Shown: positions 8,539 to 16,843, numbered from the stretch's first letter. The stretch: DNA of 64,000 nucleotides from Lachnoclostridium sp. UBA5725 (GCA_002419585.1 DIGJ01000013.1:148251-212250), one strand, 5' to 3'. Numbers and translations: made by a program. Notes: generated by a model not told the origin, from the letters alone.

Positions 8539-9237
8539 CTAGGAATCAAACTCAATGGCTAATTTAGCGGCTTTTGAGGCATGTATTTTTGTTGTATCAA
8601 ACACAGGCAAATTCGTATCTTTTTGCCCAATTAACAAGCCAATCTCCGTGCAACCAAGAATTACTCCTTGTGCACCCTGTCTTGCAAGAGAATCAATTAT
8701 GCAACGATATTTTTCTTTTGACGTTTCTGAAATACTACCCAAACATAATTCATTATAAATTACATCATTCACCATCTCAATTCCCTGTTCATCTGGGATA
8801 AGAACTGTAATTCCCGCTTGTTCTAATTTTTCTTTATAAAAATCCTGCGTCATGGTATATTTGGTTCCAAGCAGCGCTACCTTTTTAATATTATGACATT
8901 TTAATTCATCTGCTGTTGCTTCTGCGATATGGACAATCGGAATACCTATCTGACTTTGGATGTTTGGAACTACTTTGTGCATGGTATTGGTACAAATCAC
9001 AATAAAGTCTGCTCCAGCTTTTTCTAGATTTTTAGCTGCTTCGGATAAAATATCTGCACTTTTTTCCCAGTCACCCTTTGCCTGACAATCCTCTATTTCA
9101 GAAAAATCAACACTGTATAGTAGAACTTTTGCTGAGTGAAATCCGCCCAACTCTTGCTTTACGATTTCATTCACAATTTTATAATATGTAACCGTGCTTT
9201 CCCAGCTCATTCCACCAATCATGCCTATCGTTTTCAT
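8539..9237 (-). CDS. Aspartate/glutamate racemase family protein
   Basis: 232 residues. IGMIGGMSWESTVTYYKIVN opens the fold. The two catalytic cysteines of the PLP-independent racemases appear as ICTNTMHK and GCTEIGLL. Family members interconvert L- and D-aspartate or act on related amino acids. The ATG at 9237 follows GGAGG with seven bases between, so the TTG-started longer frame at 9255 is unlikely. A paralogue of similar length lies at 14287-14973. The role could be D-amino-acid supply; substrate unproven. Confidence 0.85.
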   Translation of the reverse strand: MKTIGMIGGMSWESTVTYYKIVNEIVKQELGGFHSAKVLLYSVDFSEIEDCQAKGDWEKSADILSEAAKNLEKAGADFIVICTNTMHKVVPNIQSQIGIPIVHIAEATADELKCHNIKKVALLGTKYTMTQDFYKEKLEQAGITVLIPDEQGIEMVNDVIYNELCLGSISETSKEKYRCIIDSLARQGAQGVILGCTEIGLLIGQKDTNLPVFDTTKIHASKAAKLAIEFDS

Positions 9238-9273
9238 TGTATTTCCTCCTATCAAGTGTATCCCTTATTAAGC

Positions 9274-9768
9274 TTAAAGCAAAAACTTGCGCATAATACA
9301 GTCATGTTCCCTTTCTTTAAAAACGGTATACCCAGCTCTTATATAAAGTTTTTTTGCTTTCGCGTTGTGATTCATTACCCCTAACCTCATTTCAGTGAGG
9401 CCCTGTGCTTTTGCTAATCTCTCTGCTACAAGCAATGCTTGAGAGCCATATCCCTTTTTTCTATACATTTCATAAATATAGAAATCACCAATAAAAGCCT
9501 CACCCGGAAAACCATGCTTATCTTCATTTAAAAACCAAAGAATTCCTACTTTTTGTCCTTTTACAGTAATATTATACAAATATGTGTCGGGGGTACAAAA
9601 TCCGTTATTGAATACATCGTTATATTCCCATACAGCAAATTCATGTGCAGCCTGTTTTGTATTATATCGCCCACTTCGCATCAACTCGGTTTCGTAATTG
9701 GATATTGCCGAAAGAATATAGTCATTATAATCTTCCAACGTCATTTTTTCCAAATTTATATTTTCCAT
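9274..9768 (-). CDS. GNAT family N-acetyltransferase
   Basis: 164-residue GNAT protein. It shows FLNEDKHGFPGEAFIGDFYI, the acetyl-CoA loop MYRKKGYGSQALLVAERLAK, and LGVMNHNAKAKKLYIRAGYT near the C-terminus. This order and the NxxAxxLYxxxGF-like ending are typical of the family. AAGGAGAAAGAAA precedes the ATG. It lies 36 bases upstream of the racemase. Substrate not predictable. Confidence 0.85.
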   Translation of the reverse strand: MENINLEKMTLEDYNDYILSAISNYETELMRSGRYNTKQAAHEFAVWEYNDVFNNGFCTPDTYLYNITVKGQKVGILWFLNEDKHGFPGEAFIGDFYIYEMYRKKGYGSQALLVAERLAKAQGLTEMRLGVMNHNAKAKKLYIRAGYTVFKEREHDCIMRKFLL

Positions 9769-9795
9769 TTTCTTTCTCCTTCGGGCTTATCTCTT

Positions 9796-10284
9796 CTATT
9801 TTCTACTCTCACTGAACGAAAGACCGTAATAAATATCGAGATCAGCAAAAGAATAATTTTTTTTAACATATACCGTAATTTTATCCCCGATACATAATTC
9901 CGGTTTTTCCCATAATAAAGCGCTTTTTCCTTTGTATTCTTTATCGTTAATCATATACTTAAAAGATACAATATAAGGTGATTGATTGCCCCAACGGGTG
10001 TAAGATAATAGCTTTATTTTAGTAACAGTACCCTGAATTTTCACTCCATTTTCTTTCAATTTCTTACGTTTTTTTTGGTGATACCAAGGAATAAAAAAGA
10101 ACGTATTTCCAAAGATGAAAATGATAATTCCTAAAATAGGAAATACAATAGCTGGATCCCCTTTTGAATTAGGGCTTGTTGCTAACAATCCGATTGCATT
10201 TAAATATCCAGCCACAATAAACATAGGGCCTAGAATCAAGAATATGTAGCTTATCAATTGCATTAAAGAATTGGGCTTTTTCAA
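9796..10284 (-). CDS. DUF3592-like membrane protein
   Basis: 162 residues from a TTG at 10284, chosen because AGGAGG lies seven bases upstream; the ATG of a longer frame (10305) overlaps that ribosome binding site. Two transmembrane helices (near residues 8-28 and 43-65) are followed by a cytoplasmic or extracellular domain with NGVKIQGTVTKIKLLSYTRW, SFKYMINDKEYKGKS and CIGDKITVYVKKNYS. This two-TM plus small beta domain arrangement matches DUF3592-like proteins of unknown role. Likely cotranscribed with its neighbours. Confidence 0.65.
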   Translation of the reverse strand: MKKPNSLMQLISYIFLILGPMFIVAGYLNAIGLLATSPNSKGDPAIVFPILGIIIFIFGNTFFFIPWYHQKKRKKLKENGVKIQGTVTKIKLLSYTRWGNQSPYIVSFKYMINDKEYKGKSALLWEKPELCIGDKITVYVKKNYSFADLDIYYGLSFSESRK

Positions 10285-10356
10285 TATAATACCTCCTGTT
10301 GTCATAATTTGGTAGACGACTCACGATTGAATTTTCTCCTTATTTATCGTTCACGC

Positions 10357-10824
10357 CTAAAATTTAGAATTCTCATAATTGTATGGTATGCTCGTGCCAA
10401 CAACTACATCTTCAATCTTATTAAGAATCAGCCAATCGTCCATATTTCCCTGATGATCGAATAAAAGTGGCTGTTCTATTTCCTTAACACCATCAAATTC
10501 AACCAGACATAAGCATTTTTTGTGCCATCGTTCTTTTTGTTTTTCGGTTAAGTTCAATTTATTCTGATTGTTATCTAGTATTTTAGCAATCTCATCCTCT
10601 GTTAATTTGACATAGTTTTGAACTGATTTTACAGTTGCGAAGGCAGCGATAAGCGCGGTTCCTTTCTCCATAAAATATACGGTTTCACCCTCAAACACTC
10701 GACTATGCGGAATTTTACGACCTGCAGCACCTCTTACTACCATTGTTTTTGTACCATTTATAATTTTATCTAAAACACGTTCTCCTTTTTTACCTGTATT
10801 ATCACAATATACTAAATGTACCAT
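10357..10824 (-). CDS. Small protein with possible ASCH/PUA-like fold
   Basis: 155 residues, no signal peptide. The stretch KIINGTKTMVVRGAAGRKIP resembles the opening of ASCH or PUA-like domains (xIxxGxKTxxxR), followed by VFEGETVYFMEKGTALIAAF as the next beta unit. ASCH-like domains are thought to bind RNA or modified bases. The match is by pattern only. GAGGAG precedes the ATG. Function unknown. Confidence 0.55.
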   Translation of the reverse strand: MVHLVYCDNTGKKGERVLDKIINGTKTMVVRGAAGRKIPHSRVFEGETVYFMEKGTALIAAFATVKSVQNYVKLTEDEIAKILDNNQNKLNLTEKQKERWHKKCLCLVEFDGVKEIEQPLLFDHQGNMDDWLILNKIEDVVVGTSIPYNYENSKF

Positions 10825-10857
10825 TTTTATTTTCTCCTCGCTATATAAATAATTTGA

Positions 10858-11082
10858 TTATTTCTTTTTAATACTCATTCCAATCGCCAAACCCAAACAC
10901 ATTCCAATACTCAATCCCATTGCGATATTGTCAAATAATAATTGACCGACTGACATTCCAAGACACATACCAAGGCACATACCCAATGACATATAATTTT
11001 CTTCCGAATTACTCTTTTTATCTTCCGATAGTTCCTGATTTAATAAGTTATCCTGTTTCACATCTTCGTTATCATTTTCCAT
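10858..11082 (-). CDS. Small glycine-zipper membrane protein with GMCLG repeats
   Basis: 74 residues. The first 30 are acidic and polar. The rest contains two hydrophobic segments built from the repeats GMCLGMCLGMSVG and GLSIGMCLGLAIGMSI, ending in KKK. Glycine spaced every four residues is a glycine-zipper pattern for close helix packing, and Met/Cys recur at fixed positions. The protein would form a hairpin of two transmembrane helices. GAGG lies seven bases upstream of the ATG. No known family was recognised; a pore, metal-binding or toxin-like role are all possible. Confidence 0.6.
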   Translation of the reverse strand: MENDNEDVKQDNLLNQELSEDKKSNSEENYMSLGMCLGMCLGMSVGQLLFDNIAMGLSIGMCLGLAIGMSIKKK

Positions 11083-11153
11083 GTTTTATCCTCATTTCGG
11101 CACTCTTTTCTCTATTTTAATTTCAGACATATTATTATAGTCTTTACACTTCA

Positions 11154-11678
11154 TCATAATCTATATAGTACGCTTTCAACAACACTTTCATTTATATTAT
11201 AAAATACAACATTCCCACAGTTATTTGGCAAAACAACTGCAAATGGTTTTTCACTGTCGATTTCAATTGTTCGAATCTCGTTACCATCATCAATCTCGAC
11301 TTTACAGACTTGTTGTTTATTCATTGAAATAAATGCTCGCTCATCATAACCTTCTACCGTACATTCTGCGATATATTCTTCAGTTTCAAGAACTGATCCA
11401 CCGGCTCTAAAAAAGTATCCAAAAGATAGCCCCGGATGATTCACATAAATTGAAAAGGTACTATCCGAAAGGTCTTTGGAATAAAAAATCATAGCGGCCA
11501 TCGTTTTAGATATTCCTTTTGCAGCCTGCCAATCTACTTCAATCTTCTGAGATTTTCGAGCATTTACTTCGAGTTTTGACTTATTTATACCAATATCATT
11601 ATTAACGTATAACATGCCAATTGATATAAGCAAAGCAACTACTACACCACTTATATATTTAACTGGTTTTTTCATCAT
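11154..11678 (-). CDS. Membrane-anchored protein of unknown function
   Basis: 174 residues. An N-terminal transmembrane or signal segment (YISGVVVALLISIGMLYVNN) is followed by an extracytoplasmic domain rich in beta strands, including GKGISKTMAAM-like text KGISKTMAAMIFYSKDLSDS and CKVEIDDGNEIRTIEIDSEK. GGGAG precedes the ATG. No enzyme motif and no family recognised. Confidence 0.55.
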   Translation of the reverse strand: MMKKPVKYISGVVVALLISIGMLYVNNDIGINKSKLEVNARKSQKIEVDWQAAKGISKTMAAMIFYSKDLSDSTFSIYVNHPGLSFGYFFRAGGSVLETEEYIAECTVEGYDERAFISMNKQQVCKVEIDDGNEIRTIEIDSEKPFAVVLPNNCGNVVFYNINESVVESVLYRL

Positions 11679-11724
11679 GCATAATCTCCCATATCTATCT
11701 ATTTAACCTTTGTTTCGTTTAAAT

Positions 11725-12225
11725 TTACTCACATAGCATCTTCTGTAACCAGCCAAATCTCTTTAAACAGTCAATGTATTTTGCAACACAGTAAAAGTTT
11801 TGTATGTCTACTTCATCTACACCTTGAAATGCACAAAGTTCATCCCAAAGCATGCTACTTCCCTCTACCGTATACCAACCAGTGGCGACATCTATACCTA
11901 CAAAGATTTTTTCAAGATCCTTGAAAATCTCATCTACATTTTCGTAGAGAATACAACCGTTCCCTTGATTTTCCACATAATATGTTTTTGTTATTGGGAC
12001 TGCTCCAGGTGCCAGTCTACTAGCATGCACCTCATTCATTGTTACATTAAATCGAACTACATCAGCCGCTTTCTTATCATGTATCTCAGTCAAAACATAC
12101 TCTTTAGATAAATAATCAATCAGTTCTTGCCCAGATTTTCTGTTTGGGGTAAGCCTATCTTTATATTGATTCCACACGGATTTCCATTCCTCACACATTT
12201 CTAGCGCTGGTTTTTGCATTAACAT
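11725..12225 (-). CDS. Cytoplasmic protein of unknown function
   Basis: 166 residues with no signal or membrane segment. Visible segments include NRKSGQELIDYLSKEYVLTE, RLAPGAVPITKTYYVENQGN and IFVGIDVATGWYTVEGSSML, and the C-terminus is helical and rich in Cys and Trp. AAAGGAGAAAATATA precedes the ATG, so translation is plausible. I do not recognise the family. It sits directly downstream of the broken ABC transporter locus. Confidence 0.55.
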   Translation of the reverse strand: MLMQKPALEMCEEWKSVWNQYKDRLTPNRKSGQELIDYLSKEYVLTEIHDKKAADVVRFNVTMNEVHASRLAPGAVPITKTYYVENQGNGCILYENVDEIFKDLEKIFVGIDVATGWYTVEGSSMLWDELCAFQGVDEVDIQNFYCVAKYIDCLKRFGWLQKMLCE

Positions 12226-12267
12226 TATATTTTCTCCTTTACTCCGACTAAAAATTGAACCAGTATT

Positions 12268-12988
12268 TTATGATAAGACATCATTTTTTAGTATTTCAAT
12301 TATATTATTCTTACAGATTTTTCTTCCTCCGATATAGTACGCCAATGCTATACACCCCATGATCATGCATGCAAATATCAAAAGCGGAACAATTGGCATG
12401 CTCTTCAAAAATTCCACCGGATTTATGTAACTTGCGGTTGTTGCAAATACAACAAAAGCAATCGTCAAAGGAATCGTAAATACAATAGGCTTACCACCAA
12501 TAATCAGAGCTTCCATGCATAATATCTTTTTAATTCCCCCTGGTGATATACCAATGGAACGATACCGGGCAAATTCTCGTTGTCTCTGATAGATATATCC
12601 TAATGAATTTGAGAATACATTGGACAGACCTATAATTCGGCTTTTTTTTATCTAAAAGCATAGGCATCAGAATATTTCGCTCTACTGTTAACGTGGGAAT
12701 CAGGTTATAAAATTGATAAATCAATCCTACTTTTTGGCGACGAAAAATAGCGGACGATGTAGGGTTTAGCGTTGATAAATCCGTGTTTTCTACCAGTACT
12801 TTTCCTTCGGTGGGCTGATCAACGCCACCTAACAAATGCAAAAGTGTGGATTTTCCTGAACCAGAGGCTCCAACGATAGCTACAAACGCTCCCTTTTGAA
12901 TGCTCAAATTCACATGGTCTAATGCTACAACCTGATTATCTTTTGTTCCATATATTTTTGTAAGACCTTTACAAGATAGAATTTCCAA
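12268..12988 (-). pseudogene. ABC-transporter ATPase 5' part joined to FtsX/MacB permease 3' part (deletion fusion)
   Basis: Upstream half (12988 to about 12650, TTG start after GGAGG): a MacB/LolD-type ATPase with Walker A GASGSGKSTLLHLLGG and Q-loop LIYQFYNLIPTL, reading up to LLDKKKPNYRS. Downstream half (about 12650 to 12268) in another frame: the C-terminus of an FtsX permease, SRIIGLSNVFSNSLGYIYQR, FARYRSIGISPGGIKKIL and a two-TM tail ending VLS. Signature, Walker B and most of the permease are missing. The join falls at a run of eight A residues near 12648. A large internal deletion with a frame change explains this best; the product cannot work as a transporter. Confidence 0.85.
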
Positions 12989-13030
12989 GGCAATTCCTCC
13001 TTTTGATACAATATAAATAATTTACCACAC

Positions 13031-14236
13031 TTAAGAATTCGTAGCATTTTCAATGAATCGAACCGCATTTAAAAGTCCATTTTCATCTTGCATTTTCTTA
13101 GACAAATCCTCAACGCAATCATGTATTTTGTTGTAATTCATCTTTAACTCATTGATTGCACTTATCAGTTTTTCTTCGCTCAATTCACTTGCTTTAATTG
13201 GTTTAACACTTACTTTTAATTTAAATAAGCGGTCAGCAAAAGCAAATTGATCAAGGACATGTGGAATCGGAATGATCGGAAGACCATAAAGCATGGAGGA
13301 AGCCGATGTACCAAATCCACAGTGATGAATGACGCAGTAACCTTGTTTAAACAACCAGCTATGAGGAACAGATCCTACACGAATCATTGTTTCTGGGAGC
13401 CTATAATCGTCTAAAGTCTTATTAAAACCTTGAATCATTGCCCGCATTCCAGTCTTTTGAAATGCATTTACGAATATATCCAGTTTTTCTTTTTCCTTTT
13501 TGCTCTCAAAAGACATTGCTCCCAGCGATAGGATAATTGGCTTATCCCCCGCATTTAAGAAATCTTTTAGACTTTCCTCTGGTTCGTAGTCGTAATCATT
13601 ATTGTACCAATACCCTACTATCTTATTTTTTTTATCCCAATATGGATTTTGTTCTACGATATAGCGGCTAATCGGAATTAAATTAAGCTTTGGTGACATA
13701 ACTTCATCCATGGATTTAACCTTTGGTAGATGATATAGCTTTCGAATCTGATTATACGGCTTAACCATTTGTGGATTTATGAGTGCGCCAAACAATTTAT
13801 CACGTAAGGTTTTCTTCTTATTTATTTCGGGAATCATCTCCGTTTGCAAAGTAACGTTAATCGTTTCAATGTTTAACACTTCTGCTTCCGTCGCACCCAT
13901 CTGACTATGTGAAACGATTACGAGATCTTTGTTCTTGCAACATTCGTAGATATCGTTTGAGGAACTTTGAATAATATGAAAAACAAACTTCATCGTTCTA
14001 AGCATACTAAACACTGGATTTTTTGTACGGCCACGAATTACAGCCGCTTCGTATTCAATATCAATATCCGGTCCGATTGGTGTATATTCAATACTTGCAT
14101 TTGTTACAAGGTCCTTCCAGCAAGGATGCGTACCAATCGTCACCACATGCCCTTCTTTGATTAAAGCCTGTGCAAGATAAATATATGGCTGAACATCCCC
14201 TCTGGTGCCCATTGTAAAAATAACTATATTTTTCAA
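13031..14236 (-). CDS. GT1-family glycosyltransferase (UDP-glucosyl/sterol glucosyltransferase-like)
   Basis: 401 residues. The N-terminus VIFTMGTRGDVQPYIYLAQA is the hallmark of the GtfB/Atg26-type GT1 enzymes. The C-terminal donor-site region reads VIHHCGFGTSASSMLYGLPI and PIPHVLDQFAFADRL, equivalent to the HCGxGT...P...DQ motif. The likely reaction is transfer of a sugar from a nucleotide sugar to a small lipophilic acceptor such as a macrolide, flavonoid or sterol. The start is a TTG six bases after GAGGGGGA. Its place next to acetyltransferases and hydrolases suggests detoxification or natural-product tailoring, which is inference. Confidence 0.85.
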   Translation of the reverse strand: MKNIVIFTMGTRGDVQPYIYLAQALIKEGHVVTIGTHPCWKDLVTNASIEYTPIGPDIDIEYEAAVIRGRTKNPVFSMLRTMKFVFHIIQSSSNDIYECCKNKDLVIVSHSQMGATEAEVLNIETINVTLQTEMIPEINKKKTLRDKLFGALINPQMVKPYNQIRKLYHLPKVKSMDEVMSPKLNLIPISRYIVEQNPYWDKKNKIVGYWYNNDYDYEPEESLKDFLNAGDKPIILSLGAMSFESKKEKEKLDIFVNAFQKTGMRAMIQGFNKTLDDYRLPETMIRVGSVPHSWLFKQGYCVIHHCGFGTSASSMLYGLPIIPIPHVLDQFAFADRLFKLKVSVKPIKASELSEEKLISAINELKMNYNKIHDCVEDLSKKMQDENGLLNAVRFIENATNS

Positions 14237-14286
14237 ATCGATTCCCCCTCAAATTTGAATATCAGTAGGACAGATAAATCAGCTCA

Positions 14287-14973
14287 TTAGAAAGAATTGA
14301 CAATGGATTCAATATGTATTTGAGTGGTATTCAGGATTACGGTATCCAAATCATTCTCTTTCAGCATTAAAGGAAGCTCCGTGCAACCAAGAATCAATCC
14401 ATCCGCATTCTCCTCTTTCAACAAGCGATTTGTAATTGCAAGCATTGTGTGTTTGTCTTCTGGTACAACAATACCTTCTTCTAGTTTCGGGAAAATAATA
14501 TTATGAATTGCTATCTGGTCCTCTTTTGATGGAACAACAGCTGCAATATCATACTTCTCAAATGCCTTGGTATATAGATCGCTACTCATTGTGAATTGCG
14601 TCCCAATCACGATAACTTTTTTGCAGTTTTTCAGCTGCGCGTACTTGCAAGTTTCTTCAACAATGCTTATGAGTGGCAAAGAAGATTGCTTTTGGACCTG
14701 ATCAAATACTATGTGCGGTGTATTTGAGGCTATCGCAGCAACTTCGGCGCCTGCATTTTCTAGATTCTTGATTGATTTAAGTAATAAATTGACCAAAGCA
14801 TTCCAGTCTTTTTGCGACACATAGGATAACATTTCGGTCATATTAATACTATCTATGATAATTTCAGGGTAGTTATTGTCTTTTGTTTTTTGTCTAATTC
14901 CATGAATAATGCCACTATAATAATCTAATGTAGACGCTGGCCCAATGCCGCCTACGACTCCAATTTTTTTCAT
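14287..14973 (-). CDS. Aspartate/glutamate racemase family protein
   Basis: 228 residues, paralogous to the gene at 8539-9237. It starts MKKIGVVGGIGPASTLDYYS. The Cys-containing active-site segments differ: IASNTPHIVFD stands where the first catalytic Cys normally lies (Cys replaced by Ser), while the second, LGCTELPLMLK, is intact. This loss could abolish racemization or shift the reaction. The ATG at 14973 follows GGAGG at eight bases. It is 50 bases downstream of the GT1 gene's opposite partner, the acyltransferase. Confidence 0.8.
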   Translation of the reverse strand: MKKIGVVGGIGPASTLDYYSGIIHGIRQKTKDNNYPEIIIDSINMTEMLSYVSQKDWNALVNLLLKSIKNLENAGAEVAAIASNTPHIVFDQVQKQSSLPLISIVEETCKYAQLKNCKKVIVIGTQFTMSSDLYTKAFEKYDIAAVVPSKEDQIAIHNIIFPKLEEGIVVPEDKHTMLAITNRLLKEENADGLILGCTELPLMLKENDLDTVILNTTQIHIESIVNSF

Positions 14974-15014
14974 AACCAAACCCTCCATCATATAATCTGA
15001 TTTTTAAACGCTCA

Positions 15015-16091
15015 CTATGCAGATTTTCCCTTTTCGCCAAAAAGAAATCTGATTCCAGGTATTCTTCTTATAACTTCACAAGTTAACAAAGTCATAACGT
15101 ATGTACTTATTAGGGATATGCAATATGTAATAGCAATCGAGTTTGTAATTTGACATAAATAATATTGAAATACTACCAACCACCCAAAATGAAATATATA
15201 AATCATAAAAGACCTAGATGACATATACCTGGTAAATCCATTGTTCTGGTTAAAGTTACGTTTGGCAAGTCCTAAAAATCCTAGAATTCCAAACCATGCC
15301 GCACATGGATTACAGATTGATACAACGATTCCTGTATGGTGCCCTTTCCAAACGAATAAATATGTTAAAATTATATCAAATACAACCATGCCAATCATGT
15401 AAATATATCGATATTTTGTCATTCTTTCCAGAACATCTTCTTCGGAAAAAATATAGTATCCTAATAAAAACAAGGCAAGATCTCCGCCAATACTTTTACC
15501 TCCAAAATTTAAAATTGGAGTCGTAATTAGCGGAAAAATCATTAAAACTGGTAAAAGATAAGTCCTGAAATTTGAAAAATTAAGCTTCGGTAATATCTTT
15601 TTTTGCAATATAATCAGCAATAACGAAACCATTGAAATAATGAATAAAAACAAAATAAACCACAAATGTCCTGGAGTAAAAAAGCCTTCGTATCCTGTCA
15701 AATCCGAAATATTTGTAAAAAACACCTTGTAATGATTTATAAAGTTACCGTTATAATTGTTGTGGAACTTATCCGCAATATATGTCATAAACGCCACGAC
15801 AGTAACAATTCCAGTTATTAATGGAATTAGCAATTTCTGGATTCGCTCCATTGCAAATTGTTTATAGTTTCTTTTATTCAGTGCATATCTAGCACTCATA
15901 CCAGCTAATACAAATAACAGCGGCATAAACCATGGGGCTATAAAAATAACAATCGACGACATTACCATATTCTCATACAACCAGATATAATTTCCTTCCC
16001 AACCATTCCAAGCCATTGCTGCATGAAACGGAATTAATAACAAGATCCACAACCAACGCAAATTATCAATATAATATTTTCTTTCGCTCAT
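15015..16091 (-). CDS. Acyltransferase family 3 membrane protein
   Basis: 358 residues and about ten transmembrane segments. The N-terminus YYIDNLRWLWILLLIPFHAA carries the conserved NLR...H of acyltransferase-3 (OatA/NodX-like) proteins; PWFMPLLFVLAGMSARYAL and FFTPGHLWFILFLFIISMVS (with the G-H-LWF motif) follow. Such enzymes O-acylate sugars or small molecules at the membrane using cytoplasmic acyl-CoA. AAGGAG lies seven bases before the ATG. The acceptor is unknown; the polysaccharide operon is more than 10 kb away. Confidence 0.8.
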   Translation of the reverse strand: MSERKYYIDNLRWLWILLLIPFHAAMAWNGWEGNYIWLYENMVMSSIVIFIAPWFMPLLFVLAGMSARYALNKRNYKQFAMERIQKLLIPLITGIVTVVAFMTYIADKFHNNYNGNFINHYKVFFTNISDLTGYEGFFTPGHLWFILFLFIISMVSLLLIILQKKILPKLNFSNFRTYLLPVLMIFPLITTPILNFGGKSIGGDLALFLLGYYIFSEEDVLERMTKYRYIYMIGMVVFDIILTYLFVWKGHHTGIVVSICNPCAAWFGILGFLGLAKRNFNQNNGFTRYMSSRSFMIYIFHFGWLVVFQYYLCQITNSIAITYCISLISTYVMTLLTCEVIRRIPGIRFLFGEKGKSA

Positions 16092-16112
16092 CTTTTGCTC
16101 CTTATTAGTCGA

Positions 16113-16522
16113 CTACTCATCTTCAAGATGAAATTTTGATTGATTCATAACGCTGACTCCAAGTCTACTATCGATCAATCTCACCAAGGACGATTCGTCT
16201 TTCTGAAAAATAAGATCATCGCTGTCTATTTTAAATACCTAGCTATACATATTGTCATCGGTAGTCATTGTTAATAAATCATCCTCGATTGAATAAGTTC
16301 CACGTGGCCAATAACTACTTAGTGGATCAAATGAGAACGAGATGGTAGCATCAGAAATAGTAACAGATGGAATAAAAATTGTTTCTTTGATTCCTCTGCC
16401 ATAAGATAGGTCCCATTCTTTACACTTGCTGTATCATGATTAGAATTACAGCCTGTTAATAACGAGAAAATTAAAACCACAACGAAGCTAATATTTGTTT
16501 TTTTCATCCCTAGCTTTTTCAT
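16113..16522 (-). pseudogene. Broken lipoprotein gene (frameshift and in-frame stop)
   Basis: The 5' part encodes a lipoprotein signal with lipobox SLLTGC and then VKNGTYLMAEESKKQ. The reading then continues in another frame as IFIPSVTISDATISFSFDPL, SSYWPRGTYSIEDDLLTMTT and DDNMYS, a TAG, and FKIDSDDLIFQKDESSLVRL, ending at 16113. A one-base slip in the A-rich stretch near 16370 plus the TAG near 16240 break the gene. The text resembles small Firmicutes lipoproteins with a GTY...S...PLSSY...G-TY...TTDD pattern. GGAGG precedes the ATG after AAACCTCC on the plus strand. Upstream lies a promoter-leader-terminator unit. Confidence 0.75.
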
Positions 16523-16562
16523 AATACATATTAAACCTCCAAGTCTATATTTAACCGCAAAA

Positions 16563-16592
16563 AGGTACTGCTATTTTGATATAGCAGTACCT
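16563..16592 (-). terminator. Terminator/attenuator upstream of the broken lipoprotein gene
   Basis: A 12-bp stem (AGGTACTGCTAT with ATAGCAGTACCT) and a TTTTTG tail on the minus strand. It lies about 40 bases before the lipoprotein start and about 110 bases after a consensus-like promoter, so it may end a short leader RNA. The stem resembles the one at 4532-4567. Confidence 0.75.
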
Positions 16593-16729
16593 CTATTTTT
16601 AGATAAAATAATCCCTTTTCCCTGCATACTTTGGCACCCTCGCTTCTAATCTAGAATATATTCTCTCTTTCGAGTCCCTTATGGAATATATTTCCATCAT
16701 GATTATAACACTTTATCTATTTAAATCAA
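16593..16729 (-). promoter_or_regulatory. Promoter and short leader transcript region
   Basis: On the minus strand TTGATT (16724-16729) and TATAAT (16702-16707) are 16 bases apart. The predicted transcript of about 100 bases runs into the terminator at 16563-16592. It includes GGAAATATATTCC (palindrome) and GGGACTCGAAAGAGAG, which can form a small GAAA-type hairpin. A 33-codon ATG frame (MMEIYSIRDSKERIYSRLEA...) also spans it but has no ribosome binding site. No known riboswitch class was recognised. Confidence 0.45.
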
Positions 16730-16783
16730 AGAATTAATTTCTACAATCGAATAAACAGAATTAATTTCTACAATCAAATAAAC
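16730..16783. repeat. 27-bp direct tandem repeat, two copies
   Basis: The unit beginning AGAATTAATTTCTACAATCG occurs at 16730-16756 and 16757-16783 with one mismatch (G/A). It abuts the -35 element of the minus-strand promoter, so it could be a duplicated protein-binding site or a recent duplication. Each unit contains the inverted repeat GAATTAATTTC. Confidence 0.85.
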
Positions 16784-16843
16784 AGCCAGATATTGGTATA
16801 TCTCTTTTCTCCATGAAATCTCCACAATTCAAAAATATAATAA

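Noticed and set aside
12268..12988. Programmed ribosomal frameshift at the A8 run
   Set aside because: The product would still lack the ABC signature, Walker B and most of the permease, so a frameshift would not restore function.
1..16091. Integron cassette array
   Set aside because: Gene content and single orientation fit, but no attC-like repeats (GTTRRRY...RYYYAAC) or integrase were seen; the tyrosine recombinase at 51622 lacks an IntI-type extra domain and is far away.
16593..16729. c-di-GMP, c-di-AMP or other known riboswitch
   Set aside because: The GAAA hairpin and GGGAC text recall parts of known classes, but the rest of the conserved core is missing.
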